Shown here piece by piece: positions 4,976-6,239 of a DNA stretch of 6,239 nucleotides (its first letter is position 1; the number at the start of each line of letters is the position of its first letter). The position numbers and the translations under genes are program-made. A model generated the notes under the pieces. That model made no database searches. It saw nothing but the letters and a program-made list of their open reading frames with translations, and was not told the DNA's origin. Origin of the DNA: Campylobacterales bacterium (GTDB lineage: Bacteria > Campylobacterota > Campylobacteria > Campylobacterales > Sulfurimonadaceae). The stretch lies in the NCBI GenBank assembly GCA_016937915.1, contig JAFGVR010000115.1, positions 1 through 6,239 on the forward strand. Direction: 5' to 3'.

Positions 4976-6239
4976 TGATATTGTTCTAAAATCTCATCTA
5001 GTTTATCAAATAGCTTCTCTGAAGCTGCTTCCATTTTTGCAAAGTTATTGTAGATTTTATCTGGATTATCACCTTTTAAAACACTTTTTGTTTCAACAAT
5101 TTTAAGGTTTTCAATCGCATAATCGTGTATCTGTTTATGTGGCTCATACATCTCTTTATATGCTTTAGTGTGGCCAAATAACTTTTTCCCATCGTGTTCA
5201 TACCATTTGCCCATATTGCAAGAGTTGTGATCTAAAAATTCTATATTTGCTTCTGTATCTAGTACATTGTGATATGTACGATTTTTAAATATTATATGAT
5301 CCACTTTTACAGTTGTTGTAAATAGTTTATTTTGTGTATTTTGAGCTATGATAGAAGCTTTTTTTGCAAGTATATTTAGTTCAGAGAAAGTTTTTTTAAA
5401 TTCATTTATAACATCATTTGATTCTATTGCTATATTTGATATTGAGTCTGAATCGTTTCTCATATCATTTGTATCTTGTTGAAGTGTATTTATAGTTACC
5501 TCTATTTCACTTGTTGCTTTTTGTGTTCTCTCAGCGAGTTTTCTAACTTCATCAGCAACTACGGCAAATCCACGACCATGTTCACCAGCTCTTGCTGCTT
5601 CAATAGCTGCATTTAAAGCTAAAAGGTTGGTTTGGTCTGCAATATCTTTTATAAGGCTAACTACATCACTTATCTCGTTTGATCTGTTCTCAAGCCTTAT
5701 TATCCCCTCATGAGAATTTTGGATAAGCTCTACAAGTTGGTTGAGTCTTTGAGATATCTCTTGAACATTCATCAAACTTTGTGTTGATTCATCAGATGTC
5801 TTTCCAGCAACAGATACAATCTCTTGTGCACCATCTTTTACTTCAAGTATATTTGATTGAATGTCAAGTAGTCCACCAGCTATACCACCACCAAGTCCAT
5901 TTAATTTTTGTGATAGCTCACCTCTGAGTTTTGTTTCGTATCCTCTTATGATAGATTTTGTAGCTTCATTCAGATACTCAGCAGTATTTTTAAAAGTACC
6001 ATGAAGACCAGATACATAAGTTTTTCTATTTGAATGACCTTTAGAGGCTGATTGAACAGTTGTTTGAGTCTCTCTCATAAAAGCTTCCATTTGATCTAAA
6101 AGATCATTTAAAGCCCAAGCAAATTCTGAATCTTCACTCCCATCATTAGGAATGTGTAAAACCGCGTTTAAAATGAGAATAGCATTTGCAAACAAATGAG
6201 AAAAATGTAAGCATTTTAAGTTATATAAATTCTCATTTA
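4972..6239 (-). CDS. Methyl-accepting chemotaxis protein with C-terminal CZB zinc-binding domain (N-terminus beyond the window)
   Basis: A chemoreceptor that would signal to CheA/CheW. Numbering here counts from a TTG at 6195, but the frame stays open to the window edge with no ATG upstream and no Shine-Dalgarno near that TTG, so the true start probably lies outside. Residues 20-80 ([14 protein letters not shown] ... GLHGTFKN) resemble the linker of Campylobacterota receptors, and LGGGIAGGL at 101-109 is a glycine-rich break. The hairpin tip, [20 protein letters not shown] with [21 protein letters not shown], spans about 184-224. A CZB domain fills about 295-370: His300, [10 protein letters not shown] with Cys326, and His353 and His357 in PHKQIH. 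The C-to-H spacing of 27 and 31 matches the zinc ligands of E. coli DgcZ. H. pylori TlpD has a similar tail and senses oxidants. No clear membrane segment is visible, so a cytosolic receptor is possible, but the missing N-terminus could hold a sensor. Confidence 0.9.
   Translation of the reverse strand, partial: NENLYNLKCLHFSHLFANAILILNAVLHIPNDGSEDSEFAWALNDLLDQMEAFMRETQTTVQSASKGHSNRKTYVSGLHGTFKNTAEYLNEATKSIIRGYETKLRGELSQKLNGLGGGIAGGLLDIQSNILEVKDGAQEIVSVAGKTSDESTQSLMNVQEISQRLNQLVELIQNSHEGIIRLENRSNEISDVVSLIKDIADQTNLLALNAAIEAARAGEHGRGFAVVADEVRKLAERTQKATSEIEVTINTLQQDTNDMRNDSDSISNIAIESNDVINEFKKTFSELNILAKKASIIAQNTQNKLFTTTVKVDHIIFKNRTYHNVLDTEANIEFLDHNSCNMGKWYEHDGKKLFGHTKAYKEMYEPHKQIHDYAIENLKIVETKSVLKGDNPDKIYNNFAKMEAASEKLFDKLDEILEQYH

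Noticed and set aside
6193..6195. TTG at 6195 (minus strand) as the start of the chemoreceptor
   Set aside because: No Shine-Dalgarno precedes it and the frame continues open to the window edge, so I treat the gene as 5' truncated instead.
1..6239. Search for CRISPR arrays, tRNA or rRNA genes, insertion sequences, att sites and toxin-antitoxin or defence genes
   Set aside because: I saw no regularly spaced repeats, cloverleaf-like segments, transposase motifs or terminal inverted repeats; coding genes and short gaps account for essentially the whole window.

Overview
The window is ordinary, compact, AT-rich bacterial chromosome that reads as Campylobacterota (the former Epsilonproteobacteria). 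The main support is the gene block ferredoxin - ndk - DUF177 gene - rpmF - plsX - fabH, which from memory matches the fdxA-to-fabH order in Campylobacter jejuni. The MetK is of the Helicobacter pylori-like type, promoters have a good -10 box without a clear -35, and the chemoreceptor carries a zinc-binding CZB domain. A free-living Sulfurimonas-like genus is my best guess, but the sequence alone does not fix the genus.

Layout from left to right. Positions 1-222 are the last 73 codons of a probable surface protein with a TbpB-like beta-barrel tail. metK follows after 21 bp. After a 113-bp gap comes fdxA, a 2[4Fe-4S] ferredoxin ending at a clear stem-loop terminator. A strong TATAAT promoter then drives ndk, which is followed closely by a DUF177/YceD-family gene. 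A 106-bp gap holds a perfect 15-bp hairpin, two smaller hairpins and a possible promoter. Then come rpmF (49 codons), plsX and fabH, separated by only 2-3 bp. On the minus strand, converging on fabH and sharing a CTAG stop with it, is a methyl-accepting chemotaxis protein with a C-terminal CZB domain; its reading frame is still open at the right edge of the window.

The centre of the window links nucleotide supply (Ndk), ribosome assembly (DUF177 protein, L32) and the start of lipid synthesis (PlsX makes acyl-phosphate for phospholipids, FabH starts fatty-acid chains). This is the widespread yceD-rpmF-plsX-fabH growth cluster. MetK, FdxA and the chemoreceptor are neighbours without an obvious shared pathway.

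I see no CRISPR array, tRNA, rRNA, insertion sequence or phage gene, and no sign of an undescribed multi-gene system. The most notable points are an Asp-to-Asn change at a catalytic position of MetK, the structured gap before rpmF, and the shared-stop overlap between fabH and the chemoreceptor gene.
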